Shown here in pieces: positions 23,725-33,954 of a stretch of DNA of 64,000 bases. The notes under the pieces are model-generated. The model searched no databases, was not told the origin of the DNA, and saw nothing but the letters and a program-made list of their open reading frames with translations. The stretch comes from Sympetrum striolatum (lineage: Eukaryota; Arthropoda; Insecta; Odonata; Libellulidae): assembly GCA_947579665.1 (NCBI GenBank), contig OX388349.1, forward strand, positions 69,072,841 through 69,136,840, written 5' to 3'. The translations under genes were made by a program, and so were the position numbers. Within the stretch, counting starts at the first letter, position 1; each line of letters begins with the position of its first letter.

Positions 23725-23825
23725 AACGATGTTTACCTATCCTCAAAACGGAAACCAAAGTCAACCGCATTTTAAGAAAAAAACAAGCCGAAAAACAGAA
23801 TCCAAGCCCTAAAAAATATATTTTC
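23725..23825 (+). promoter_or_regulatory. C2 promoter, shared module
   Basis: TGTTTACC 23730-23737, CGGAAACCAAAG 23749-23760, AAGAAAAAAACAAGCC 23774-23789, and AAATATAT from 23815 as TATA-like box, 87 bp before the ATG. All boxes are in consensus form, unlike some of the dead C copies. Confidence 0.65.
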
Positions 23826-23901
23826 ATTAATCCTACACCGCGATCCTGGTCGTCCGATTTGTAACAGTTTCAGCGATTACTCTCGATAGAGCTTAAGCGA
23901 T

Positions 23902-24051
23902 ATGAGGGCGATTTTAAGCATTGCTGTTGCGCTGGCTGTGATCGCACTTGCGTTTGCCCAGGAGTTGAAATATCCGCAAGAGGAAGGTGAAACAGAGGGC
24001 TATCCTGCTTTGGAGGAAAGAATATCGGAAGCCCTTGTAAGAGGGTGGTAA
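23902..24051 (+). CDS. C2: family C secreted mini-peptide precursor (only intact copy)
   Basis: 49 residues. The signal peptide MRAILSIAVALAVIALAFA is followed by an acidic propiece (QELKYPQEEGETEGYPA) ending LEER, then a predicted mature peptide of nine residues, ISEALVRGW. It is the only one of five copies with a proper ATG and an uninterrupted frame. The TGG-TAA end overlaps a consensus splice donor (GTG|GTAAGA, GT at 24048). If that donor is used, the last codon and the stop come from the next exon; in the C4 paralogue the spliced frame would stop within two codons. Signal, LEER and promoter tie it to families A and B. Function unknown: the peptide is too short for a pore-forming helix and may be a signalling or accessory peptide. 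Confidence 0.7.
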   Translation: MRAILSIAVALAVIALAFAQELKYPQEEGETEGYPALEERISEALVRGW

Positions 24052-24334
24052 GAACTTGGTAAGGACCTGCCTCTGGTAAATAGTTATCACCAAGAACAAC
24101 GGGTAACGATTATCATTGAGAAAAATACAAACAGCTAAAATACTGCTAGTGTTTTATTCCGCAATGAGTTCTAGATAGAATAAGTTTCGGTATAAGTAAG
24201 ACAATAGACTATACGATCGAATTCATATTTGTAAAAAAATATACTCCTACAGCTGTATAATTTGACGTACTTTATAACATTTAAAATCCAGGGAGGTGGC
24301 CGAGATGTTGTAGAAATTGAGCTTCATAACGAAG
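24052..24334. other. Sequence after C2
   Basis: Unlike the sequence after the other C copies beyond about 24065. The usual ATTTTGGTAGCTGC stretch is missing, and no 3' exon copy is recognised downstream before the Helitron. 24290-24330 (GGTGGCCGAGATG) resembles 40470-40500 and 47890-47920. Confidence 0.4.
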
Positions 24335-24402
24335 ACAAGAGATGTATGTCCTTTTCCACAAGAAATTTATATGGAGATTACCGGTGTAGCCGAAACCGGT
24401 AA
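24335..24402. repeat. Left arm and centre of a foldback palindrome
   Basis: About 54 bp here (ending GGAGATTACCGGT) are the inverted complement of 27586-27632 plus the ACCGGTAATC next to the Helitron. Without Helitron H2 the two arms would be 9 bp apart, forming a ~115-bp hairpin. The related non-palindromic sequence at 40520-40690 contains ACCGGTAATCTCC. Confidence 0.65.
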
Positions 24403-24523
24403 TCTATATATATAATAAATCTGTAGAGGGGGTCGTGTCTGTACATTGATCCGATTTCAAAAAAAGTTGTATTGCTGGATATTGGGGTTGTTCCCGAGTC
24501 CGAAACAGGTTTTAGAAATTTTC

Positions 24524-24524
24524 A

Positions 24525-24573
<49 letters not shown>
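24524..24573. repeat. (CTGT)n microsatellite in H2
   Basis: About twelve units of TGTC/CTGT near the Helitron 5' end. Confidence 0.9.
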
Positions 24574-25107
24574 GGATGTTACAGCATCACTCAAAAACTA
24601 TCCGACCGATTTTGTTGAAATTTGGTATGATGGTCATTTGTCATCCGGGGAGTGACATAGGCTACCTTTTATCCACCTAGCTGTCCCCAGTTCGTCCCCA
24701 GTCGGGGTCAAAAATCTATTTCACGCTATAACTCTAAAGTTAATTATTTATAAAATTTCAAAATTTGTACAATATTAAAAGTCTCCCTAGCGCAAATGAT
24801 AGGCTAATTTTTGTTGACCCAACTGTACTCGGTTCGACTCCAGAGGGTCGAATAGTTTCCATAAGAAATACATGGGAAGACATTTTTATCATTTGCACGA
24901 AACTTTTCTTTAACAAAATTAAATTAGAAATAAAGGTCCTTTGAAACTAAAACTAACACCAAAACAAAGGAAATAGAATAAAGTTTTTTATTTTGGTCGT
25001 AGAATATTGCTTTCACTTCGAAGTTGTGAGAATTAGTAAGTTAAATACGAAAATTTTATGAGAATCTGATATTCTAAACAACCCGTCGTCAAGGCCAATC
25101 TCGATAT

Positions 25108-26135
25108 CTTTGAATTCAAATTCGTTAGCATTAGCGCATCATCAACAACCAAGCTTTGTTTATAGCAACACCAGTGTTTGTTGATTCTTTACGTGAAATT
25201 AATGTTCATCGTCGTATTAAATGAATCAAAAGGAAAAGGTGCGAAATGACCTCAGCTGTCGAGGCACCTTCATAATTACTACTACTACTTAAATTAATCT
25301 TCTTTCCTCATATAAAGTAATTATATCTTCTTAGCTTGGTAAGTTGATAACTTTCTCATTCTTATTTTCCGCTCTAAATAATAATCGTTTTATTTAGCGT
25401 TCCGCTGTGAATTTAATCTTTTACGCTGAAGAAAAAATCAATCAAGATATTTGAAATATCCCTGAATTCAGTGATTGCTTTCATTGAATTGTCAATAATA
25501 TGGCTTAATAAGCAGCAAGGAATGACAAGCCTTTTATAGCTGACTTGGAAGGTAAACGAATTTTGTACTTTTAGATATAGAATGGGAAATTAAACCAAGA
25601 AATGTTTTAGTGGATCATCTATTGGTGTGTTTAAGTATAGGTACTATCCACCTACATCCACCTACTCAATATCTTTAAAGTTGAATTCAAGTTCGTTAGC
25701 ATACGCGCGACTGCAACAATCAAGCTTTGTTTATAGCGACGCCAATATTTATTGATTCTTTACGTGAAATTAATGTTTATCGTCGTATTAAATGAATCTT
25801 CTTTGCTCATATAAAGTAATTATATCATCTTAGCTTGGTAAGTTGATAACTTTCTCATTCTTAATTTCCGATCTAAATACTAATCGTTTCATTTAGCGTC
25901 CCGCCGTGCATTTAATGAATCAATCAAGATCGTTGAAATACCCCTGAATTCAGTGATTGCTTTCTTTGAAGTGTAAAGAATTGGAATTTAAGCAGCCAGG
26001 AATCTCAATCCTTTTATGCCGGACTGGAAAGGTAAACGGATTTTGTGTTTTTAGATATAGAATTGGAAATTAAACCAAGAAATGTTTTAGTGGATCATCT
26101 ATTGGTGTGTTTAAGTACAGGTACTATCCACCTAT
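25108..26135. repeat. Internal tandem duplication in H2
   Basis: 25108-25650 and 25675-26135 are two copies about 0.55 kb apart, both with AAGCTTTGTTTATAGC, TTCTTTACGTGAAATTAATG and AAATGTTTTAGTGGATC. The second copy lacks about 50 bp after GTATTAAATGAATC. Confidence 0.75.
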
Positions 26136-27585
26136 ATCTTTTCTTGATGATGATAATCATACATATTGGTATTTTGTTACATCTTAAATAATATGTTTAA
26201 ATGTTCGTGTTAAGCGATTGCCGATACGTTATTAAGTTTTTTAGACTATAAAATATGGAACACCTCTCTCAGATTATGGGCAGCTGTCCTTTATTTTTAT
26301 GCTTCGGTTCTATGCTGGCTGCTCAAATATTATCATTAGAAATACGCCTCAATATGTATGTTGTATGTTGCAGGGTTTAATTATTCCAAAAAATCAAAGT
26401 AGTATTCATTTTACGGACTCTAGACAAGTATCGAAGGAGATAAAATATACATGTATTATTTTCACTGCTGTAACTAATAGATTCTATGTCTAGGCAAGGA
26501 CAAATTGGATAAACTGAATAAGAATTTAGTCGAATAAGCATCATTTCGAAGTATGACCTCTAACAAGATATTTCACTTTCGAAGTCTTTTTCGTTAATTT
26601 ACTTCTCATTTTCAGTTACATATACTATAGAAATTCCCTCTAGAATGAATTATTGCTGGTAAATGGTTTTCCTTCGGTCCAATATTAAACTCGGGAACTT
26701 TTTTCAGATATATTACTCTATACATGAAAATATCATCTTTGAATAAGGAAAGGGTTAAGGTGACTTTTCACATAAGGGTGTGCACCCAGGAAAATTCCCA
26801 AGGAAAAACGGACTTGAAAATTCTACCTCCTCCTCATCCCACGTTTATAAAAATATCGGAAGACAATATTTTTCGTCAACGGTATCCGAAAACATTGAAA
26901 TTAAATTAAATCCTATTCAAGAGAAGAGGTAAGAGTTCACTCTGATTTTGCAACATAAAGGTCAAATTATTATTGCGATATAATTAAACAGATGCGCCGC
27001 TTACATTATCAATAGGATAAAAATTTTCTTCACAATTCTAACAGTCAATTTAACAGCAGAGGGTTATTTATTAAGAGTCAAGTAATTAAATTAAAGAACA
27101 GCCGACGCCATCTTAAGGATAAATTAGGTGTTAATTCATAAAAGGACGAGTTCTAATTAGATTAACTACTATCTATCGTCATTAATTTGCGGCGTTTATT
27201 TGTTAATTCGTTTATTTTATAGTTGCGATGATTTCACTGACTCGCTGTGTAACGGACATATTAGACGTGCTAAGCAACTGGTTCATTCGTTTTCGTTTGT
27301 GGTTCACAAGATTAGTGTGGCTATTTTTGTGATTTCGTCTCCATTCATTTGGTCCTCAGTTGTTTCCTCTATTTGTTGTAGAGACTGGTGCATCATTAGT
27401 TTAGTCTGTGATTTAAATTTGTGTAGCTGTTTTTGCGATTTCGTAAGTCACATAGGATGAAGAGAAGTATTGTTTTTTTCATAAATTTAAGACTTTTCAT
27501 ATCCAATTTTTTTTTTCAAATCAAAATTTCATTACTTTCGATTTACATTCATTTTTCCGTTGAGAATCAACGGGCACTCCGCTAG

Positions 27586-27632
27586 TCTCCAAATAAATTT
27601 CTTGTGGAAAAGTATATTTCTCTTGTCCTTAG
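27586..27632. repeat. Right arm of the foldback palindrome
   Basis: TCTCCAAATAAATTTCTTGTGG... is the inverted complement of 24335-24385, separated from it only by Helitron H2. Confidence 0.65.
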
Positions 27633-27879
27633 TATTTTTTAACTGTAAACTTCTAAGAAGTGCATCCTATTATGTAGCTTGGTCTTAATTTTGAATTTAA
27701 GTAGCTAAAACTTTGATTCATTTTTAATTTAAATACATAGTGAAAGAATTGGCTTCACCAAAAAGAGCTAATTTTAGTTAGCAAGGCATTTGAATGTTAC
27801 GCCTAATTAACTGGAATTGAAACTTTTATGAGCTTGCAATAGACTACCAAGCAATAGTTGAAGAGAGAACTTCCACTTA

Positions 27880-28435
27880 AAGAGAATCTTTATTTTACTT
27901 TAGAAATTTAATCTAATTCTATGACGATTAAATGATCATAAATTCTCCTAAGACAACTCAATTAGATACTTGCTGAATATTTTAGATCTTTTCACATGTA
28001 AATTATTCCCAGATTCTTGAGAGTAAGAAATTTTTGTTCTTTTTAATTTTTATCTACATATTAATAAAATGATAAAGATAAGAATGAATTTTTTGCCTAA
28101 AAAGTTGAATTCTAAAGAATTCGAAAGAATATGTACGGTTAAAATAAATTCAATCAAAGGAAGCAATATACAAGTGTTTGGTTCTTTGGTTTTGTTAGAG
28201 AATTTAGAACGACATTTTAAGGAGAATGGTTCAAGTAACTCAATGATTTTGTGGAAATATATTTTCAACAGTTACAGTGCTTTGCCTGTTTGCATGTTTA
28301 ACGATGAAAGATTTGAGGACTTCTAATTTAGTTTCATAAGACTTAGACAAAAGTTTAATTTGGCTTAAATCCTATTTGAGAAATTTTCATATAATATTGA
28401 TTATCCTTTTATTTTTGCGCTAGTGTTATAACGAG
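27880..28435 (-). repeat. Inverted copy of the family C post-stop region
   Basis: Reverse complement matches 29930-30450 downstream of C3 (and the same places after C4 and C5). The shared segments include the reverse of GCGCAAAAATAA, GGCAAAGCACTGTAACTGTTG and TTATTAATATGTAGATAAAA. It is the only inverted block in an otherwise co-oriented array. The 85-residue forward frame at 28069 is the complement of non-coding duplicon sequence. Confidence 0.75.
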
Positions 28436-28444
28436 CGCTTCGTG

Positions 28445-28745
28445 CACGTTATAACAAATGCGCTTGTTATGCGCTTTATTACCGAAAAGGGAGATAGGTA
28501 GGGAGCAATCAGCCAGAGCGAGCACGGATTCCTTAAAGGTAGGTTTTGTGAGACCCAGTGATCTCTTTTTATGAGATATCTATTTAAAGCAGTAGATAAG
28601 GGTGTTAGATTAAACGTAGTTTTTCTAGGTTTAAAGAACTCAACACAGTTTCTAACGAAAAGCAGAATGCCTACACGATCGACGAAAAAGTGATATGATT
28701 GTCTAAATCTATGCAATGCCTGAAAAGTTCTATTTTAAAATATAT
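28445..28745 (+). mobile_element. LINE reverse-transcriptase fragment
   Basis: One frame reads SQSEHGFLKGRFCETQ, a stop, then KAVDKGVRLNVVFLGLK, matching the QHGF.KGRS..TQL and DKG..D.IFLDFSKAFD region of CR1/Jockey-type reverse transcriptases. About 300 bp only, with stops; the catalytic YADD part is absent. It abuts the inverted C block. Confidence 0.7.
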
Positions 28746-29414
28746 CGGGTGTCTATTGTATTATATACATTTAGAATTGACTACATAATTTCTATACGAT
28801 TATCATTAATAAAACATTTATTGAATTTTGAAAGCTAAAATTACGATGAAACCTTTCAGAGCATCGAACGCTAAGATTAGGGTATGTATTCATTTGACCC
28901 TTCTGAAGTTAAATTAATGAAGATATTTTCTCCGTTATATAGAAATCTTCATCCGATTAGACACGAAAATTTAACGCAGAGGAAAATGCGTTCGAAAAAC
29001 ATATTATAAACTAATTTAGATATTTGGACTACTAAATTTACCTTCCTTACTTCTTTTATCTTTGATTGATAGTATCCATACACATCTTTAGATTGAAGGA
29101 ATTTGAAGATGGTACGAGATGTTAAGAATATATGGTAGGCCTAATAGGTAGTATAATTTAAAACAAGGTAAATCTAAACAAATAAAACTGTATTTAAATC
29201 GAATATTAAAAATTAAGAAAACATTATATATGCATTCGCTCTGCCAAAAGACAAAAAAATGAAAAACTTTTGTTCAAAATATGGTAGCTGTACCAAGCCA
29301 ATGTTGATAGTTTTTACCAACATTAATTTGCCAGATTAGGTAATTTTTAGAAATCGAAAGCATCACTCCCATTTTTCGTAATTTAAGTTTTAAGATGACC
29401 ACATCCACATTAAA

Positions 29415-29520
29415 TGACGATGTTTACCTATCCCAAAAACGGAAACCAAAGCTAACCGCATTTTAAGAAAAAACAAGCCAAAAAAAAAACAGAATCCAAG
29501 CTCAAAAATATATATTTCCA
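29415..29520 (+). promoter_or_regulatory. C3 promoter, shared module
   Basis: TGTTTACC 29421-29428 and CGGAAACCAAAG 29440-29451, then AAGAAAAAACAAGCC and an AAATATATAT TATA-like box near 29505. All boxes are intact even though the gene is dead. Confidence 0.55.
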
Positions 29521-29562
29521 TTAATCCTGCATCTAGATTTTTCATTATAGAGCATACGCGAT

Positions 29563-29714
29563 ATGAGGGCCATTTTAAGCATTGCTGTCTCGTAGGTTGT
29601 GATCGCAATTGCGTTTGCCCAGAAGTGGAAATATCCGCAAGAGGAAGGTGAAACATAAGACTATCCTCTGCTTTGGAGGAAAGTTATTCGGGATCCCTTG
29701 TAAAATGGTGGTAA
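29563..29714 (+). pseudogene. C3: family C peptide pseudogene
   Basis: ATG retained, but codon 11 of the signal peptide is TAG and a second stop (ACA TAA) interrupts the propiece. A one-base change of length near CCTCTGCTTTGG shifts the frame afterwards. The rest matches C2, including the terminal GGTGGTAA with its overlapping splice donor. It probably died recently, since the promoter and 3' region are kept. Confidence 0.8.
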
Positions 29715-30629
29715 GAACTCTTCTCCAATTAACGACTGGCTTAAGTAATGTTTGGGTGCTTAAGAATGTTAAGGATTGAGTATTTTGGTAGCTGCCTGGC
29801 TGTAGTAATAGCAGTAATTTTCTGTCCAAAATGAAAGAAAATATTTCTGTTCTCCATTCTCCATGAAAAAGGCACCTTTTAAAATGTATTGATATGTGCA
29901 TATCAAACGGGAAAAAATAATCTGCTGTTGGAGCACTAGCGCAAAAATAAGAGGATAATCAATATTATATGAAAATTACTCAAGTAGGAATTTAGCAAAA
30001 TTAAATTATCGTCTAAATCGTACAAACTATATTAGAAGTCCTCAACTCATTCATCGTTAAACATGTAAACAGGCAAAGCACTGTAACTGTTGAAAATGTA
30101 TTTCCACAACACCATTGAATTACTTGAACCATTCTCCTTTAAATCTCGTTCTAAAAAACTCTTACAAAACCAAGGAATCAAGCACTATTTATTGCTTCCT
30201 TTGATTGAATTTATTTTAACAATACAAATTCTTTAGAATTTAACTTTTTAGGCACAGAGTTAATTTTTAACTTTATCATTTTATTAATATGTAGATAAAA
30301 TTTATAAAAGAACACTTTTCCTTCCTCACAAGAATGAGGGAAGTATTTACTTAAATAAAGATCTTAAATATTCAGCAGGTATCTAACTGAGTTGTCTTTG
30401 GAGAATTCATGAACATTTAATCCTAAAAGAATAAGATTAAATTAAAAAAGTGTTTTACCATTTGATAAAATTATGAACATGTATTTTTCACCATACCAAC
30501 AAAGTATTTTAATGAAATAATTCATTTTCCATTGTATAGAAGTACATTAGAGAGTATAAGTAATTCATGAACATTCTCCAGTTCAGTTCCTAGAAAATAA
30601 TCTATATATTTCTATTTTTCTATGTTCAG

Positions 30630-30995
30630 TAGATGATGGGTTATCCACTCCCCTACCTGATAAACGAATGACTGAAAAACAGATGCTTGCTGCAGGATTC
30701 CTTTGAGTTACTTCTAGAAGATCTAATTGGCGGAAGGAATCAAATTTATCAAAATTGTTTGCCTTAGAGACAGATATAGGATGGATTATTTAGAAAGAAG
30801 AAATGAGTGACTAACTGAAATAGCTGTTGTTACTACATTGTTGTAGATACTGCTACACATCTGATTTGTATAATCCTCTACAAAATTAATTCATTTCAAA
30901 TACAAATGCAGACTATTTAAAACATAGGCTGGTTTTAACAGGGCATAGCAGAATGTGTATAGAATATGAAGCTGTAACTTACTGAAAAAATAAAT
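30630..30995 (+). other. C3 3' exon relic
   Basis: Follows a TATGTTCAG acceptor (ending 30629) about 0.9 kb after the pseudogene. It begins TAGATGATGGGTTATCC, homologous to the 3' exons of family B and the other C copies (GAGATGAAGGG...CTGACTGACTG). AATAAA at 30989-30994. Confidence 0.55.
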
Positions 30996-32155
30996 GTTGT
31001 TATCATAAACTTTTCATTACTATTTTGTAACCCTTTTTGCCTCGATTCAAAAACTAATTGGATTCTCAGATAAAATTTTCATTCAAGTCATGATGAGTGG
31101 TGTAATACGGATCATTATATTTCCAAGCTTTTTACTTGAAAATAAAAAAAATCATTTTATGAGAAAAGGCAGTGCAAAAAGACTCTTAATTGATATTCGT
31201 CACTTATTATAATAATATATTAAGTTAGTTGTATAGAGTCTTATACGTGCTTTCATAAGAATTTATGGAGGAGTGTAAATTGATCAGATTCCTGCAAGTA
31301 CAATTGCAGTTGGAATCAAGCCAGATTTGAGTCGTGGGTACTTAAATTGGAACCGGTCATAAAATTATTCATTAGAAATCTTATTTAATTTTTGGGGTAC
31401 TTAATAATTTTGTCATTCGGAATCTTTATGTAAAAAATAAGAGCCCTCACATGTGCGACTTAATTTTTATTTCTTTGATGAATCATTCGATCAACCAAAG
31501 TTAAATGCGCTCAAATAACACATGTTTAAAATGAATTTTGGCTCAATACCAATTATTATTGAAATATAACCAAATTATTTAGAGGAGTGGTATTAAAAAC
31601 GTTTTTACGGACGAGTATCGACGTTCTCTTAAGCTAATTTTATCAGCATGAGATAAACTCCATCGAATTATTGTAAATGGTAAAAGTTTCTAAAGGAAAG
31701 AAATAAAACATACAGTTTTTAATAAGCATTACTCATGTATTATTGTATTTGTACATGCATTACTTAAGAATTACTTGTATTCATGAAATCAGGAATAAAT
31801 CTGAACAACTGAAGTATCTGCTTGTTCATTACGTGTTCTACTTATGTAATACGGGAAACTTCATTTTATCAATAATAAATCAAAAATATTAATAGAGGTT
31901 ATCTCTCGCAAGTGAGCCTTCATCAGAATTGTAATATAGTGGTATTTATATAATTTGTATCCTCGAACTCAAATTTCTTCGAATATTTTCGAGATTTTGT
32001 CCGAATTAATTGGGCCATAACTCATTGGAACTGAAGATCGATGAAGTAATTAAATTATGATCAATAAAGTGATTATTCCGAGATGAATAAGATTTAATTT
32101 TCCTTATTTTCGTATGCTATCCTTCAAAATAGAACCAATTCCACACCGAGCTTGA
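30996..32155. repeat. Spacer between C3 and B1
   Basis: Aligns with 43575-44530 and 60290-60900, where present. It includes the ATTATCTCTCGCAAGTGAGCC(T) segment near 31905. No gene recognised. Confidence 0.55.
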
Positions 32156-32164
32156 ATAAATTAG

Positions 32165-32275
32165 AAATATTTACCTCTGCGGTCAACGGAAACCAAAGAA
32201 AACCACAAGTTTAGGAAAAACAAGCCCAGGATACAGAATTTAAGCCAAAAGTGAGCCCTATATGAAGTAGTCCTA
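32165..32275 (+). promoter_or_regulatory. B1 promoter, shared module
   Basis: TATTTACC 32169-32176, CGGAAACCAAAG 32187-32198, AGGAAAAACAAGCCC from 32213, and CCTATATGAAG at about 32257-32267 as TATA box, 85 bp before the ATG. A TCTGCGGTCAACGG stretch links the first two boxes, typical of family B. Confidence 0.65.
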
Positions 32276-32342
32276 CATTGCTTACCCTGCTGTCAAGTCT
32301 GTCGTTTGTTATTTCATAGATTGGAAGAAGACATCGCCCAGA

Positions 32343-32513
32343 ATGAGGACCTTTCTGATCATTGCAGTGGTGTTCGCTGTGCTCGCACTGTCGTGGGCAC
32401 AAGGTACTGAGGGAAATGGAAATGAAGATTTGGAGGAGAGATTTGGCAAGCTCTTCAAGAAAGTTTTAAAGTTGGGAAAACACATTCCTGGCCAAGACGA
32501 CGATGATGATTAG
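32343..32513 (+). CDS. B1: family B cationic amphipathic peptide precursor
   Basis: 56 residues. The signal peptide is MRTFLIIAVVFAVLALSWA. The acidic propiece QGTEGNGNEDLEER is longer and differently worded than in B3 and B4. The mature core FGKLFKKVLKLGKHIPG has five Lys and one His spaced so that hydrophobic residues fall on one face of a helix, and the tail is QDDDDD. Cleavage after LEER fits the processing-quadruplet rule. The helix has the hallmarks of linear antimicrobial/cytolytic peptides, and the acidic propiece and tail could neutralise it before release. The stop is followed one base later by a consensus donor (T|GTAAGT, 32515). Start chosen at the signal-peptide ATG, as in the other copies. 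This precursor is intact but fell below common length cut-offs. Membrane activity is inferred from composition only. Confidence 0.85.
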   Translation: MRTFLIIAVVFAVLALSWAQGTEGNGNEDLEERFGKLFKKVLKLGKHIPGQDDDDD

Positions 32514-32514
32514 T

Positions 32515-33954
32515 GTAAGTAATCTTTTTTATTGCTCATATTTTTTTACAATGATTACCTGGCTACCAAAATTGGAGGTTACATTTACCGTCATAGCAGA
32601 TTTTGAATTACCAGACAGGAAATAATTTTGCACATATTTCATGAGCTAAATTTCCACTAGAAATCCAAAGGTGAGCTTACATCGCGCGTTAAGTAAGAAT
32701 TTCGCATTATATTAGGAATCGGTGAATTTTCAATTATAAAATCGTAGGACGATTGCGATAAGAAGTTTTCCAACCCGCGTAAGCTTTGATTTCAGTATGA
32801 TTTAGTCAAAATCACATATATACATCGTTATAGATAAATAAATAAATAAAGAGGCTCTCTAAGATACCATACAGTGATTTATTAGCGAGTTTTCATCATT
32901 AAAAAATTATTAGAAAAACTATCAAACTGCTTATAAGAAAAGGGTTTAAATAGTGAGAAACTGGATTAAACTGTGTAACAAGTGTAGCGAAATCGTACTC
33001 TTTTATTTCCAACTATTCGTACACTAATTCAAAGTTAAAATCGCAATTACAATGAAATTATAAATTTAATGCAAAAATAGGTATGAATTCAAAAAATATA
33101 GGTAAAGAGGAAACATATGAATATCTAAGATTTCTAAAGTATTTTACATATTTAACCTAAATATATAATAAAATTTACCATTATAGTAAGAATAGTATAT
33201 TGCTAAATAATAATAATATAATATCATGAAAACCGAATTATTTTATTTTCATCCTTACTTTTGAAATGCTCGGTAAGTTAATATTGTTTATCTGGCTGTT
33301 TCAGTTATTTGGAATTTCTTGTTAAATTCTACCAATTTTATTTAATAACATGATTCTATGGAAGGCAAGCAATATAGTCTCAAGAAGCAAATTGACAAAG
33401 AATAGATTTATTGATACTACTACCACAGAAGAAATTGTTACAGACGACCCAGGGTGGTAGTAGTATAAAAATCTATTCCTTGTCCATTTGCTTCTTTTGT
33501 CATGGAATACCACCAAGTAAAGCCTCATTTAGTCGAACAAATATAGTCTTGTTATTCAAGCCTATGCGTTAGTTGTTTATCTGATTTTGTAGTATTTAGC
33601 ATTGAAGTACTTATGTGTGGAAATGTAATGACGTCTCAAATTTTTGGTTGCTAGAATACCTAATGTTTTATATGTTTCATGAAATTCAAGGCTTTCACTT
33701 ACATAGAGGCCATTTTTTTCTATGCTATTTTATAAGAAGCGATGGCCTTTTTTTGTTATATTAAAAAGGATAATATTTATCTCCTGTTTGTGATTTATTA
33801 CCAGAAAATGTAGTATTACAATTTTATGTTTATAGTATATCATCTTTCGATTTGCTCAAATAAGAATCACCCAAAAGAGCAAATTAAATTAATGAACGTT
33901 CTAAGATTCTGTTCCTTGACAATGATGCATATATTTCTATTTTTAAATTTTCAG
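32515..33954 (+). other. B1 intron (3' UTR)
   Basis: GTAAGT donor directly after the stop and AATTTTCAG acceptor ending at 33954; 1440 nt. It aligns with the introns of B2-B4 and contains the small insertion at 33381-33539. No gene inside. Confidence 0.6.
33381..33539. mobile_element. 159-bp insertion with 10-bp direct flanks
   Basis: Bounded by AATATAGTCT at 33371-33380 and 33540-33549. The paralogous introns (for example 39350, 46750) carry AATATAGTCT once and no insertion. Inside, a ~45-bp arm from AAGAAGCAAATTGAC to CTACTACCAC is repeated inverted (GGTGGTAGTAGTAT to CATTTGCTTCTT), but about 50 bp follow the right arm. Duplications of 9-10 bp suggest a Mutator-like MITE; class uncertain. 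Confidence 0.7.

Larger units (their letters stand above)
24403..27585 (+). mobile_element. Helitron H2, non-autonomous
   Basis: Starts TCTATATATA after A and ends CTAG (27582-27585) before T, with the same 3' hairpin as H1, CCGTTGA-GAA-TCAACGG (27557-27573). The uninterrupted target GGTAA|TCTCCAAG exists at 40679-40690, and as AGTAATCTCC near 48095, with no duplication. It contains a (CTGT)n run, a stretch with 'ctcaaaaactatccgaccgatttt' type wording common to arthropod Helitrons, a GGTTCGACTCC segment (24833-24843) and a ~0.55-kb internal tandem duplication. No Rep/helicase coding is seen; the 86-residue frame at 27200 has no recognisable domain. Confidence 0.85.

Noticed and set aside
27200..27460. 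86-codon hydrophobic, Cys-containing frame
   Set aside because: Lies inside Helitron H2, is not present in H1, and has no signal-peptide/propeptide layout or shared promoter.
28069..28326. 85-codon forward frame
   Set aside because: It is the reverse complement of the non-coding C downstream duplicon (29930-30450), where the frame is broken.
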